A stretch of DNA of 64,000 nt, taken from the NCBI GenBank assembly GCA_027621355.1, contig JAQCBZ010000003.1:37582-101581 (forward strand). Reading direction: 5' to 3'. The translations under genes and the position numbers were made by a program. Under the pieces are notes generated by a model, which worked only from the letters and a program-made list of their open reading frames with translations, had not been told where the DNA came from and did not search any database. The first letter of the stretch is position 1, and the number at the start of each line of letters is the position of its first letter. This document shows positions 1 to 9,011 of the stretch, one piece after another. The stretch comes from Bacteroidota bacterium (GTDB taxonomy: Bacteria > Bacteroidota > Rhodothermia > Balneolales > Balneolaceae).

Positions 1-60
1 CAAGAGCCTGAATCAAGCAAACAATCAGAAAGAAGATTGGAGCTAAGAAGTCGTTGGTAA
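1..60 (+). CDS. Possible C-terminal end of an upstream gene (partial)
   Basis: The first 60 bases read in frame 1 as 19 codons followed by TAA at 58-60, giving a charged tail rich in E, R and S that ends in RSRW. It would converge on the minus-strand metalloprotease that ends at 98, leaving a 37-base gap. Nineteen codons without a stop is weak evidence, so this may be chance. No function can be proposed. Confidence 0.25.
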   Translation, partial: QEPESSKQSERRLELRSRW

Positions 61-97
61 TTTACCTTGACTCACCATGATACAATCTGATGAATTT

Positions 98-2506
98 TTA
101 ATAACCACACATCATCAAATCACTTCCTATAGGAGAGCCCGGTGGTGCAGACAAAGATGAGGGTATCTCAAAATCAGAAGGATTTTCAAAATAGGAGTCG
201 ATCATTAAGCTGGCTTGCTTAGCCATTGGGTCCTTACGTTCTTCAAGAGTATCTAAGAGTCGTTCAAGTTGTGCTAATACTTTTGCTTTCGTTAGAGGAT
301 TGGCCTGAGAGGAGGTATGTAGTTCGATCATATGAGAGACCACGACGAAGTTCACAACTTCCGCAATTGCGCCCTGGTAACCAGTTTTGGCTGATTGCTC
401 CCAGGTAGACCCTAGTAACGTCTCTATGACCTCCTCAAGACCAAGGGTGTTTTCCCTTGCATTAAATTCTACAAGTCTGTTTGCACGTTGTGGATGCAAG
501 AGTAATCCAATGGCTGCATCTGCAGCTGTCTGAGCCATACTTAGGGCATCCAATGATGGTCCCGTATTTCCTCTAAATAGTTCTCGAGATGTGGGTATTC
601 CAGCAGGTCTTGGAGGTATGAGATCCAATATCGATTCTGGCAAGGCAAGTACATTTGGATCAACAGCTTTTATCATCTCTTTTAGTGCCTTGCGTTGAAG
701 ATCATCATCTAGAATACTTGGACTTAGTTGATTATCACCACGGACATTATAACTATACTGATATCCACCAATTAGCTTTACCGTTGCCTCAAGTTGGTAT
801 CGATGGAATAAGTAGATCGGCACAAGCACATCTTCTAAATAGGTCATTGGTGTCCCCATAGGAATGACCGCCTCCCCAAAATTTCGAAGTGCAATATCCC
901 GAACTTCAAGAATATGTGACAATTGTGATGTTGGGTCATCACCATACTCCCAAAGATGAGCATATGGATGCGCTCCACCTGCGGGTCTTGCGTCATTATC
1001 TGAGATATATAGCAAACCTTGAGTGGCTGTATTTTCTAAAATCTTACGAAGCTCATAGGATTCATCGATCCCCTCTGGAAACTCTTGATAGCCATACAGT
1101 ATAGTACGTTTATCCCACTCACCAATACCCTCATCATATGCGTTCTCAAGGCTTAATTGACCATTAATAATGTCAACTTTGGGATGAGGATAATCCATCA
1201 CAGAGGCACGATTATTAACACTGGAGGCAAAGTTATGGTAGATCCCCAGGGTATGACCAATTTCATGTGCAGATAGCTGACGTATTCTACTTAGTGCCAT
1301 TTCCATCATTCGAGGGTCCTGTTCATAACCTTCATCAAAAGGTGCAAGCAACCCTGATGCGATCATGTAATCCTGTCTTACGCGCAAGGATCCAAGAAGT
1401 ACATTTCCTTTAATAATTTCACCTGTTCGAGGGTCAACCACTGAACCACCATAGGACCAGCCACGAGTCGATCTATGAACCCAATTGATCACATTGTAGC
1501 GTATATCAAGAGGGTGAGCATCGTCTGGTAAGACTTTTACTTGAAACGCGTCAATATATCCAGCAGCTTCAAATGCTTGATTCCACCAACGAGCACCTTC
1601 AAGCAATGCAGTTCGAACGGGTTCTGGTGTTCCGTTATCTAAGTAATAAACAATAGGCTCAATTGGCTCACTCATTTCGGCATTAGGGTCCTTTTTTTCC
1701 AGGCGATGGCGATTGATGTATTGAATCATCATCGGTTTGTCGATCGGCGAGGCATAATCCATAAATGATGTGGGATAATACCCAGCGCGAGGATCGAATA
1801 CTCTTGGGGTGTACCCATCATCAGGTAATTCTACAAATGAATGATGTTGACGAACAGTAATGGATGTAGGAGATGGAACCACTGAGCGAACTTGAGGTCC
1901 AGGATTTTTTCCCGCAAACGTCAAAATTGTTTCAAACTCAGAGTTTTTAGGAAAATTAAATATCCCCTCTTCATAGAGTGTTGAGCGGTCTTTATCCAAT
2001 GTAAATGCACCCTCTCCTCTAGAGGATAGGCGCTCAGTTACACCATGAGCATCTCTCAGGAAAAAAGGAGTCACGTCGATTAAGTAAGCCCCATCCTCTT
2101 CAGCCATTATAGGAAAGGCATATAGAACAGATGAAGCAAACGCTTCTTCAACCGACTTCTTTTCTAGTGCATTCTGGGATCGTGCGATGTAACTAAGATT
2201 CGGTTGGATTAAAAAAAGTTTTGGTCCCCGTTTTTCAAAAAAGACAATGCGTTCTCCACCCTGTTGACTGCGATCAAGTCCAATATCATTAGATCCTACA
2301 CCGGCAGCTAGATAATTTACGTAGAGAAATTGCTCGTTAAGTTTGTCAACCTTGAGCAGCAGTTGAGTCTGGTCATTATCGAAGTAATAATCAAAATACC
2401 CCTCTGTGAGAGTAATGGAAGAGGTCTTATCGGAAATTGTAGGGAGTTGAGCTTGAGCTTGAATGCCCCCTAAAGTCAGAGCTATGAGTAGTGAAAATGC
2501 TTTCAT
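98..2506 (-). CDS. Secreted zinc-dependent metalloprotease (DUF5117/DUF4953-type)
   Basis: This is an 802-residue protein with an N-terminal signal peptide (MKAFSLLIALTLGGIQAQAQ) and one catalytic zinc motif HEIGHTLGIYH at about residues 414-424, fitting the HExxHxxGxxH metzincin pattern. Length and overall layout match the Bacteroidota zinc-dependent metalloproteases with DUF5117 and DUF4953 regions: a beta-rich N-terminal half, then the protease core, then a helical C-terminal part. It is probably exported to the periplasm or cell surface and cleaves proteins or peptides; the substrate is unknown. The gene stands alone on the minus strand and diverges from the nuo operon across a 166-base gap. 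The start is the ATG directly before the signal peptide. The protease class is secure, the physiological role is not. Confidence 0.85.
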   Translation of the reverse strand: MKAFSLLIALTLGGIQAQAQLPTISDKTSSITLTEGYFDYYFDNDQTQLLLKVDKLNEQFLYVNYLAAGVGSNDIGLDRSQQGGERIVFFEKRGPKLFLIQPNLSYIARSQNALEKKSVEEAFASSVLYAFPIMAEEDGAYLIDVTPFFLRDAHGVTERLSSRGEGAFTLDKDRSTLYEEGIFNFPKNSEFETILTFAGKNPGPQVRSVVPSPTSITVRQHHSFVELPDDGYTPRVFDPRAGYYPTSFMDYASPIDKPMMIQYINRHRLEKKDPNAEMSEPIEPIVYYLDNGTPEPVRTALLEGARWWNQAFEAAGYIDAFQVKVLPDDAHPLDIRYNVINWVHRSTRGWSYGGSVVDPRTGEIIKGNVLLGSLRVRQDYMIASGLLAPFDEGYEQDPRMMEMALSRIRQLSAHEIGHTLGIYHNFASSVNNRASVMDYPHPKVDIINGQLSLENAYDEGIGEWDKRTILYGYQEFPEGIDESYELRKILENTATQGLLYISDNDARPAGGAHPYAHLWEYGDDPTSQLSHILEVRDIALRNFGEAVIPMGTPMTYLEDVLVPIYLFHRYQLEATVKLIGGYQYSYNVRGDNQLSPSILDDDLQRKALKEMIKAVDPNVLALPESILDLIPPRPAGIPTSRELFRGNTGPSLDALSMAQTAADAAIGLLLHPQRANRLVEFNARENTLGLEEVIETLLGSTWEQSAKTGYQGAIAEVVNFVVVSHMIELHTSSQANPLTKAKVLAQLERLLDTLEERKDPMAKQASLMIDSYFENPSDFEIPSSLSAPPGSPIGSDLMMCGY

Positions 2507-2586
2507 AAAAAATTTCGAGAGTTAACTTGCGCATTGAATTCTTTAATAAACACATTTTCAATGATTTATGTTGTGTTATAAGCACC

Positions 2587-2626
2587 CTTGCTTGCCGCTT
2601 TTCGTTGACTTTAGAGGCAAAGCAAG
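2587..2626. repeat. Inverted repeat around the nuoA -33 element
   Basis: The left arm CTTGCTTGCC (2587-2596) pairs with the right arm GGCAAAGCAAG (2616-2626), giving ten base pairs with one bulged A and a 19-base loop. The loop holds the proposed -33 element of the nuoA promoter, and the right arm ends one base before the -7 element. The placement suits an operator for a dimeric regulator. No T-run follows, so it is not a terminator. Confidence 0.5.
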
Positions 2627-2635
2627 CTACCTTTC
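2604..2635 (+). promoter_or_regulatory. Putative nuo operon promoter
   Basis: GTTG (2604-2607) is followed by exactly 20 bases and then TACCTTTC (2628-2635). This matches the Bacteroidota sigma factor pattern TTG / TAnnTTTG except for the last base. It lies 37 bases before the nuoA ATG. The same 20-base spacing recurs at 11485-11516 and 55235-55266 in this window, which strengthens the call. Confidence 0.5.
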
Positions 2636-2672
2636 ACAGCTATATTCAATGACTGCAACGTAGTCCTCTTTC

Positions 2673-3059
2673 ATGCTTGAGACGTACCTTCCTGTTGTCC
2701 TTCTTGCTGCGATATCACTAACCATCGCACTCATTTTCATGACGCTCTCACGCGTGATGGGGCCTTACAGACCCAATAAAGTGAAGTTAACTCCGTACGA
2801 AAGTGGTATGGATCCTATTGGCGAGGCAAAAGAACGCTATTCCATTTCCTACTATCTCGTGGCGATGGAGTTTATTGTTTTTGACCTTGAGGTGATGTTT
2901 CTCTATCCCTGGGTTGTACGATACTTGGACCTTGGATTCGCAACGTTTGTTGCAGTCATTGTGTTTATAACTGTACTCTTCCTTGGACTGCTATACACCT
3001 TAAAAAAAGGGACACTAGACTTTAGTAGTCAAACAAAAGTTAAACCTCTATGGGATTAG
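2673..3059 (+). CDS. nuoA: NADH-quinone oxidoreductase subunit A
   Basis: This is a 128-residue inner-membrane subunit of complex I, which transfers electrons from NADH to quinone and pumps protons. Three hydrophobic segments are visible, at about residues 7-27, 62-82 and 90-112. The family hallmark is present as YESGMDP followed by [11 protein letters not shown], with Ser in place of the Cys often seen in the first motif. It is the first gene of nuoABCDEFGH and is preceded by a good candidate promoter. Its last 10 bases overlap the start of nuoB, which suggests translational coupling. Confidence 0.96.
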   Translation: MLETYLPVVLLAAISLTIALIFMTLSRVMGPYRPNKVKLTPYESGMDPIGEAKERYSISYYLVAMEFIVFDLEVMFLYPWVVRYLDLGFATFVAVIVFITVLFLGLLYTLKKGTLDFSSQTKVKPLWD

Positions 3060-3532
3060 AAAGCGCTTTAGGCGAAGGATTTATCACAACTCGTGTCGAT
3101 GATCTCGTGGGCTGGGCACGTGCAAATTCGACATGGCCAATGCCTATGGGATTAGCCTGTTGTGCGATTGAAATGATGGCATTTGCGGGTCCACGGTATG
3201 ATGCTTCGCGATTTGGCTCAGAGGTTATGCGCTTCTCCCCACGTCAGAGTGATTTACTGATTGTCGCTGGATGGTGTTCATACAAGATGTCCCATGCTGT
3301 GCGAAGAATATGGGATCAAATGCCAGATCCAAAATGGTGTATTGCCATGGGTGCGTGTGCCTCTACCGGTGGTATGCATCGTTGCTATGGCGTTGTGCAG
3401 GGGATTGACAATTTCTTACCTGTTGACGCCTACATCTCAGGATGCCCACCACGGCCTGATGCCCTCTTGAATGCGTTGATGACAATTCAAGAAAAGGTCA
3501 AAACAGAACATTCTGTCTTGCTTGATGCTTAA
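3050..3532 (+). CDS. nuoB: NADH-quinone oxidoreductase subunit B
   Basis: This 160-residue subunit carries the N2 iron-sulfur cluster at the quinone site of complex I. The four expected ligands are present: C37 and C38 in [10 protein letters not shown]103 in MGACA and C132 in GCPPRP. The length is slightly shorter than many homologues, which have longer N- or C-terminal tails. One stretch, [14 protein letters not shown], departs from the common AGTVTxKMAPVVRR form but keeps KM and RR. The start overlaps nuoA by 10 bases and the stop overlaps the nuoC start (TAATG), consistent with one operon. Confidence 0.96.
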   Translation: MGLESALGEGFITTRVDDLVGWARANSTWPMPMGLACCAIEMMAFAGPRYDASRFGSEVMRFSPRQSDLLIVAGWCSYKMSHAVRRIWDQMPDPKWCIAMGACASTGGMHRCYGVVQGIDNFLPVDAYISGCPPRPDALLNALMTIQEKVKTEHSVLLDA

Positions 3533-4062
3533 TGAGCAACCAAAAGTTACATAACGACGTTTACAGCGATATACTAGCGTTTGTAGAATATGAGCGCGGG
3601 GTTACTCACCCCATATCTGTCTACAGATCAACCTCCGATCTTACCTTGGTCGTCCCTAGGGATCTTTTGATTGAAACCCTGACCAAGCTCAAAGAAGAAC
3701 ACCACTTTATCTACCTGGTAGACATCGTGGGAACGGATCGTTTTGTGGAGGGAGACCGCTTTGAGATACTGTATAACCTCATTGATCTCAAACAGGGTCG
3801 CAGACTGGTTGTCAAAACATTGGCTAATGAAGATACACCTATTGTACCATCTGCATCCGCTATCTGGACCAATGCCTCATGGCATGAGCGAGAGATTTTT
3901 GATATGTATGGAGTCCATTTTACCGAACACCCCGATCTACGAAGAGTCTATCTTCCTGAAGACTTTGAATACTATCCCTTAAGGAAAGAATTTCCATTGC
4001 TTGGAATACCTGGGTCGATTGATTTACCTACGTCCACACCTGATCAGGAGGCCTCCTCATGA
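3532..4062 (+). CDS. nuoC: NADH-quinone oxidoreductase subunit C
   Basis: This 176-residue subunit belongs to the peripheral arm of complex I, where it packs against NuoD. The C-terminal half contains the family signature ERE-FDMYGVHFTEHPDLRR followed by LPEDF and YPLRKEFP (about residues 120-155). It is a separate polypeptide and not a NuoCD fusion as in Escherichia coli. The start codon shares one base with the nuoB stop, and its stop overlaps the nuoD ATG (ATGA), so coupled translation is likely. Confidence 0.95.
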   Translation: MSNQKLHNDVYSDILAFVEYERGVTHPISVYRSTSDLTLVVPRDLLIETLTKLKEEHHFIYLVDIVGTDRFVEGDRFEILYNLIDLKQGRRLVVKTLANEDTPIVPSASAIWTNASWHEREIFDMYGVHFTEHPDLRRVYLPEDFEYYPLRKEFPLLGIPGSIDLPTSTPDQEASS

Positions 4063-5348
4063 TGGAATTAGAACAAAAATCGGCCTCACCTACCTTCTTC
4101 AAGAAGCATCAAGAATCCTTCTACAAGTCATTAGAGGATAAGCATACGACCTTAGAATTTGAGGATAGCGACGATCCGCTTAATTCTCGGATGGTACTAA
4201 ATATGGGACCCTCACACCCTGCAACACATGGTGTTTTGAGGCTACTCTTACAATTGAATGGAGAAACCATTGAAAAGGCGAAGCTTGACTTAGGCTATCT
4301 ACACCGCGGTGTTGAAAAGATTGCGGAGAATAAAACGTACCAAGAATTCATGCCATATACCGATCGCATGGATTATCTATCGCCCTACAGTAATAATGTA
4401 GCGCTATGCTTGGCTGTTGAAAAGTTAGCCGATGTTGAGGTGCCTGAACGCGCCCAATATATTCGAATGATTGGTGCTGAACTGGCTCGTATCTCTGCCC
4501 ATTTGTTGTGGCTTGGAACGATGGTTATGGATTCTGGCGCCATCTCTTTCTTTATCTGGACATTCCGAGAGCGCGAAAAGATCTATGATATCATGGATCA
4601 ATTGGCTGGTCACCGATTTACGGTCTCACACGCTCGTATTGGAGGGGTTGCCAATGACATTACAGATGATGCCATGGCACTGATTAAGGAGTTTGTACAA
4701 ACCTTTCCAAAGGAATTGAAAGGGTTTCACAGCATGCTAGATCGTAATCGCATCTTTGTGGATCGCAATGTTGATGTTGGGGTGGTCTCTACTGAAAAAG
4801 CCATCGATTTAGGGGCAACAGGACCGATTCTACGAGGCTCTGGATATGCTTACGATATCCGTCGTTTTGAGCCTTATCTCAAATATGACGAAATGGATTT
4901 CGAAATCCCGACAAGGCTCGAGGGTGACAATTTGGCCAGATATTATGTGCGTATGGAAGAGATGCACGAAAGCATACGTATCCTTCGACAATGTTTAGAC
5001 CGATTACCCAAGGGGCCTATCCGTGCAAACGACGCAAAGCAGGCATATCCCTCAAAAGATGAGGTCTACTACTCTATGGAGGGTATGATTCACGACTTTA
5101 TGATGACCGATACAGGGATTTGTCCTCCAGAAGGCGCTGAAGTGTATCATGCTGTTGAGGCACCCAAAGGAGAGCTTGGGTATTTCATTCAAAGTGATGG
5201 AACGGGGCATCCGTGGAGACTCAAAGTGAACGCGCCTTCCTTTAGAAATCTTCAAGTCCTAGAGCATTCCCTTGAGGGGGCATCGATTTCAGATACCGTT
5301 CTTATTATTGGAAGCATCGATCCCGTAATGGGGGAAGCAGATAAATAA
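4059..5348 (+). CDS. nuoD: NADH-quinone oxidoreductase subunit D
   Basis: This 429-residue protein is the 49-kDa-type subunit that forms the quinone pocket of complex I with NuoB. Recognisable motifs are NMGPSHPATHGVLR near residue 49, GYLHRGVEK near residue 80, and SISDTVLIIGSIDPVMGEAD at the C-terminus. Like other complex I members it descends from [NiFe]-hydrogenase large subunits but lacks the nickel-binding cysteines. About 45 residues precede the conserved core, slightly more than in many homologues. The start follows from the four-base overlap with nuoC; two bases separate its stop from nuoE. Confidence 0.97.
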   Translation: MMELEQKSASPTFFKKHQESFYKSLEDKHTTLEFEDSDDPLNSRMVLNMGPSHPATHGVLRLLLQLNGETIEKAKLDLGYLHRGVEKIAENKTYQEFMPYTDRMDYLSPYSNNVALCLAVEKLADVEVPERAQYIRMIGAELARISAHLLWLGTMVMDSGAISFFIWTFREREKIYDIMDQLAGHRFTVSHARIGGVANDITDDAMALIKEFVQTFPKELKGFHSMLDRNRIFVDRNVDVGVVSTEKAIDLGATGPILRGSGYAYDIRRFEPYLKYDEMDFEIPTRLEGDNLARYYVRMEEMHESIRILRQCLDRLPKGPIRANDAKQAYPSKDEVYYSMEGMIHDFMMTDTGICPPEGAEVYHAVEAPKGELGYFIQSDGTGHPWRLKVNAPSFRNLQVLEHSLEGASISDTVLIIGSIDPVMGEADK

Positions 5349-5350
5349 TT

Positions 5351-5965
5351 ATGTCACAAAAGTCATCAGATAACGGAGCATCATTGAGCCAAAATGGCAC
5401 GAGTGCCTATAAGTTCACAAAAGAGCAGCTAGCAGAGATTGAGGTGTTAAAAACTAAGTACCCTGAAGTTCAAGCGGTGACTCTCCCTGTGTTATGGATG
5501 GCTCAAGATACGTTTGGTCATGTTGACCCTGAGGTGCAACGTCTTGTTGCTCAGACCCTAGATCTTCCAGAATCTCACGTTCACGGAGTAGCGGAGTTTT
5601 ACACGCAGTACTTCAAGGAACCCAAAGGCAAGCATGTTTTAGATGTTTGCACATGCCTTAGCTGTCACCTATGTGGCGGGATGGATATACTAGGGTACTT
5701 AGAGAATAAATTGGGGATTAAAGCGGGAGAAACCACACCTGACGGACAGTTTACGCTACAAGAAGCAGAGTGTCTAGGGGCTTGTGGCTATGCACCAATG
5801 ATGCAAATTACCAATGATGTTTATGTGAACCATCTCACCCCTGAAAAGGTCGACCGTGTGTTGGATCAATTAGCCTCTGGACAAACACCAGACTTTGAGT
5901 CCATACCGATGCCACTTGTGTCAACGACATCAAATAACAAAGCGGCTGGAGGTTCTGATGAGTGA
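5351..5965 (+). CDS. nuoE: NADH-quinone oxidoreductase subunit E
   Basis: This is the 24-kDa-type subunit with a thioredoxin-like fold and the N1a [2Fe-2S] cluster. The four ligands fit the family spacing: C100 and C105, then C141 and C145 (ECLGACG). Two further cysteines, C102 and C108, fall near the first pair. The N-terminal 20 residues are Ser- and Asn-rich and the last 30 look disordered. The gene lies two bases after nuoD and overlaps the true nuoF start by eight bases. Confidence 0.95.
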   Translation: MSQKSSDNGASLSQNGTSAYKFTKEQLAEIEVLKTKYPEVQAVTLPVLWMAQDTFGHVDPEVQRLVAQTLDLPESHVHGVAEFYTQYFKEPKGKHVLDVCTCLSCHLCGGMDILGYLENKLGIKAGETTPDGQFTLQEAECLGACGYAPMMQITNDVYVNHLTPEKVDRVLDQLASGQTPDFESIPMPLVSTTSNNKAAGGSDE

Positions 5966-7247
5966 TTGGAGAACCTACGAACCTGTCTTGATTCCGAATA
6001 TTGCGGGTCTCAATCGTCTCGAAACGTACAGGAAGCATGGTGGATACGACGCTTTGCATGCCGTGTTACATGACCAGAATACATGGCCTGATCCTGCTTC
6101 AGTTGTTCAAGAAGTGAAAGAGGCTAACATTCGTGGTCGTGGTGGAGCTGGGTTTAATGCCGGGCTAAAATGGTCTTTCATGCCCCCTGCAGACGGCAGG
6201 CCTAGATATCTTGCATGCAATGGGGATGAATCTGAACCAGGCACGTTTAAGGATCGTAAAATCTTTGAGTACAATCCTTTTTTGTTTATTGAGGGGGCGA
6301 CGATTGCTGCCTACGCGATGTCCATTACGACGATTTATGTCTATATCCGTGGTGAATATCGCTCTTGGATTCACAAAATGGAAAAAGCTGTTTCAGATGC
6401 CTATGACGCTGGGCTTCTTGGTCAAAACATACTGGGAAGCGACTTTAGTGTGGATCTTGTGTTGCATAGTGGTGCTGGAGCGTACATTTGTGGTGAGGAA
6501 ACGTCACTCCTTGAGTCCTTAGAGGGAAAAAGGGGGTATCCACGTGTAAAACCCCCCTTTCCTTCTCAGAGAGGTTTATGGGGGCGTCCAACAACCATCA
6601 ATAATATCGAGACCCTTTCCAATGTGCCTGGGGTGATTCGAAATGGAGCAGATTGGTTTAAGAGCATTGGCGTAGACTCACATCCCGGTCCCATTTTGTA
6701 TGGCATCTCGGGTCACGTAAATCGCCCTGGAGTTTATGAGCTACCCTCAGGCATGCCCGTCATGACATTGATCGAAGAGGTTGCCCAAGGAATGCGTAAT
6801 GGGAAAAAACTCAAGGCGATTATTCCTGGGGGCTCATCCACCCCTATTCTTCCTGCCAAGGATCTAGAGGATCTCACGATGGATGCCGATGCCCTACGCG
6901 GTGCAGGATCCATGATGGGGACTGCTGGTATGGTTGTGATGGATGAGGACACCGATATTGTGGAGACTCTATGGAGAATCAGCAAGTTTTATCATCATGA
7001 ATCTTGTGGACAATGCACTCCTTGTCGTGAGGGTACTGGATGGCTCGAAAAAATCCTCGAAAAAGTGGTTACAGGGCAAGGGACAACCCGTGATCTCGAT
7101 TTACTGCTAGATATTACATCACAAATGGAAGGTCGTACCATTTGTGCCTTGGCAGACGCCGCCGCATGGCCTGTACGATATACGATTAGTCGCTTTAGAG
7201 ATGAATTTGAAGCTCGATGTAAACCGAGTCTTATCCCTGTTGGATAA
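5958..7247 (+). CDS. nuoF: NADH-quinone oxidoreductase subunit F
   Basis: This 429-residue NADH- and FMN-binding subunit accepts hydride from NADH and passes electrons to the iron-sulfur chain. The Gly-rich nucleotide motif IRGRGGAGFNAGLKW is near residues 56-70. The N3 [4Fe-4S] ligands are C350, C353 and C356 in ESCGQCTPCREG, plus C396. An upstream in-frame ATG at 5895 would add 21 residues with no family resemblance. The ATG at 5958 fits homologues and has a GGAGG ribosome site seven bases upstream, so I use it. The start overlaps nuoE by eight bases. Confidence 0.96.
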   Translation: MSDWRTYEPVLIPNIAGLNRLETYRKHGGYDALHAVLHDQNTWPDPASVVQEVKEANIRGRGGAGFNAGLKWSFMPPADGRPRYLACNGDESEPGTFKDRKIFEYNPFLFIEGATIAAYAMSITTIYVYIRGEYRSWIHKMEKAVSDAYDAGLLGQNILGSDFSVDLVLHSGAGAYICGEETSLLESLEGKRGYPRVKPPFPSQRGLWGRPTTINNIETLSNVPGVIRNGADWFKSIGVDSHPGPILYGISGHVNRPGVYELPSGMPVMTLIEEVAQGMRNGKKLKAIIPGGSSTPILPAKDLEDLTMDADALRGAGSMMGTAGMVVMDEDTDIVETLWRISKFYHHESCGQCTPCREGTGWLEKILEKVVTGQGTTRDLDLLLDITSQMEGRTICALADAAAWPVRYTISRFRDEFEARCKPSLIPVG

Positions 7248-7268
7248 CGCAAAACCTGTAGAGTACCC

Positions 7269-9011
7269 ATGGCAGAAATCGTAATTGACGGAATAACATA
7301 CAGCTTTGACGGCAAGCCAAAGTTGCTCGATTTTATTCTATCAAAGGATAAAGATGTCCCCTTTTTCTGTTATCACCCTTCCATGAGCGCCCCCGCTAAT
7401 TGCCGTATGTGTATGGTAAAGGTTGGGCAGTACGTCAAGAACAGAGAAACAGGTGACTATGAGCTTGATGACCAAGGGGAGCGTCAAATCCGATGGTTTC
7501 CAAAGCTGCAAACGTCATGCAACATGGACATGATGGACGATATGATTGTTCATACTCATGAGACAGATGACCTCGTAAAAAGGGCACACAAGGATACCCT
7601 AGAGATGATCCTTATCAACCATCCACTGGACTGCCCTATTTGCGATCAAGCGGGTGAGTGCCCCCTGCAGATCCAAACCTACAAGTATGGACCTGAGGGA
7701 TCACGGTTCGAGGTCAAAAAGCAACACAAGCCTAAACATGTACAACTCGGCCCCCGTGTGACACTAGATGCCGAGCGATGCATTAATTGTACACGCTGCA
7801 CGCGGTTTACCGATGAAATTAGTCAGTCACATCAGCTTACCATCACGCGAAGAGGCGACAAGAACCATCCTACCACAGCTCCAGGAACAGAGTTCGATGA
7901 TCCATACTCGATGAATACGATTGATTTATGTCCTGTGGGTGCACTTACATCGACCGATTTCCGCTTCAAGGCACGAGTATGGGAAATGAATCAAACACCT
8001 GGTCTTGACATCACCAACGGGAAAGGTGTCAATGTAGACTTATGGACACGTGATAATGTTGTGCTTCGCATTACCCCAAGACATAATCCACATGTGAATG
8101 AGTACTGGATGACAGACAAGGGTCGAGACGCTATTCACCTCTATAATGAAGAAAGACTCTCCACCCCTGCGATAAGACTGCATCCTAAGGACATTAGCCT
8201 GGTCATGAGCTCATGGGATAATGCATACCAAACGACTCAGGAGATTGTTGAGTCCACCGATCCAAAACAAATTTTAGTGTTGGGAAGTCCTTACGCATCT
8301 GTGGAAGAGAATGGGGCATGGATGCAATTTTCTGAAGCGATACTCAAGCAGCTCCCTTCCTACACAACTCACATTGAAAAAGGGTCTGGGGATGGTTTCC
8401 TCCTTGTGGACGATCAAGCGCCCAACACCCATGGATGTGAGCTATTGGGCCTAAAAAAACGAACTAAAGCAGCGTTCAAGAAAGCTGTTGCAGAAGCAAA
8501 AGTGATCCTCTCTCTACATGACGATTACATCGAAAGAGGGTGGCTCAGCGAAGAAGAGATTAAGGGGAAAACATGGATCTACTTTGGAACGAATCATACG
8601 CAGATGGCCAAAGCAGCCACGTTGACGATTCCAATTACCTGTGCGGTGGAACACACCGCTAGTTATATCAATGTAGATCAAAGAATTCAACGCACCTATC
8701 CTGCCAAAGAGACGAAATACACGAACCGTCGACTAGATTTAGAAATGAGTGAGGGGAGGCTTGATCGGTTTGGAACCAAATTTGATCACTGGGTGAATGA
8801 AGACCACAAAGTAGACTGTAAGCCACTTTGGGAAATTGTTGGTGATTTATCTTTGTTGTGGGGCCATACTCTCTCCTATCGCCATGGACGTGATGTTTTG
8901 GATGCACTAGGTTCAAAAATCCCAGCACTTGAGGGTGTGACCTACCAAGCTATGGATGATCAGCGAGGCCTCTTACTGACTTTATCAGAAACACAGGAGG
9001 CCTCATCGTGA
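7269..9011 (+). CDS. nuoG: NADH-quinone oxidoreductase subunit G (short form)
   Basis: This 580-residue subunit holds the electron-wire clusters of the peripheral arm. Visible ligands are C34, C45, C48 and C84 for N1b; H118, C122, C125 and C131 for the His-ligated cluster; and C171, C174, C177 plus the Cys of DLCPVG (about 221) for the third. There is no additional N7-type CxxC-rich motif. At 580 residues it is much shorter than the roughly 900-residue E. coli protein, and the C-terminal molybdopterin-like region is reduced, especially after residue 300. It follows nuoF by 21 bases and overlaps nuoH by four bases (GTGA). Confidence 0.95.
   Translation: MAEIVIDGITYSFDGKPKLLDFILSKDKDVPFFCYHPSMSAPANCRMCMVKVGQYVKNRETGDYELDDQGERQIRWFPKLQTSCNMDMMDDMIVHTHETDDLVKRAHKDTLEMILINHPLDCPICDQAGECPLQIQTYKYGPEGSRFEVKKQHKPKHVQLGPRVTLDAERCINCTRCTRFTDEISQSHQLTITRRGDKNHPTTAPGTEFDDPYSMNTIDLCPVGALTSTDFRFKARVWEMNQTPGLDITNGKGVNVDLWTRDNVVLRITPRHNPHVNEYWMTDKGRDAIHLYNEERLSTPAIRLHPKDISLVMSSWDNAYQTTQEIVESTDPKQILVLGSPYASVEENGAWMQFSEAILKQLPSYTTHIEKGSGDGFLLVDDQAPNTHGCELLGLKKRTKAAFKKAVAEAKVILSLHDDYIERGWLSEEEIKGKTWIYFGTNHTQMAKAATLTIPITCAVEHTASYINVDQRIQRTYPAKETKYTNRRLDLEMSEGRLDRFGTKFDHWVNEDHKVDCKPLWEIVGDLSLLWGHTLSYRHGRDVLDALGSKIPALEGVTYQAMDDQRGLLLTLSETQEASS

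Noticed and set aside
5895..5957. Upstream extension of nuoF to an ATG at 5895
   Set aside because: The added 21 residues do not resemble NuoF, lie inside nuoE, and the ATG at 5958 has a GGAGG ribosome site at the right distance.
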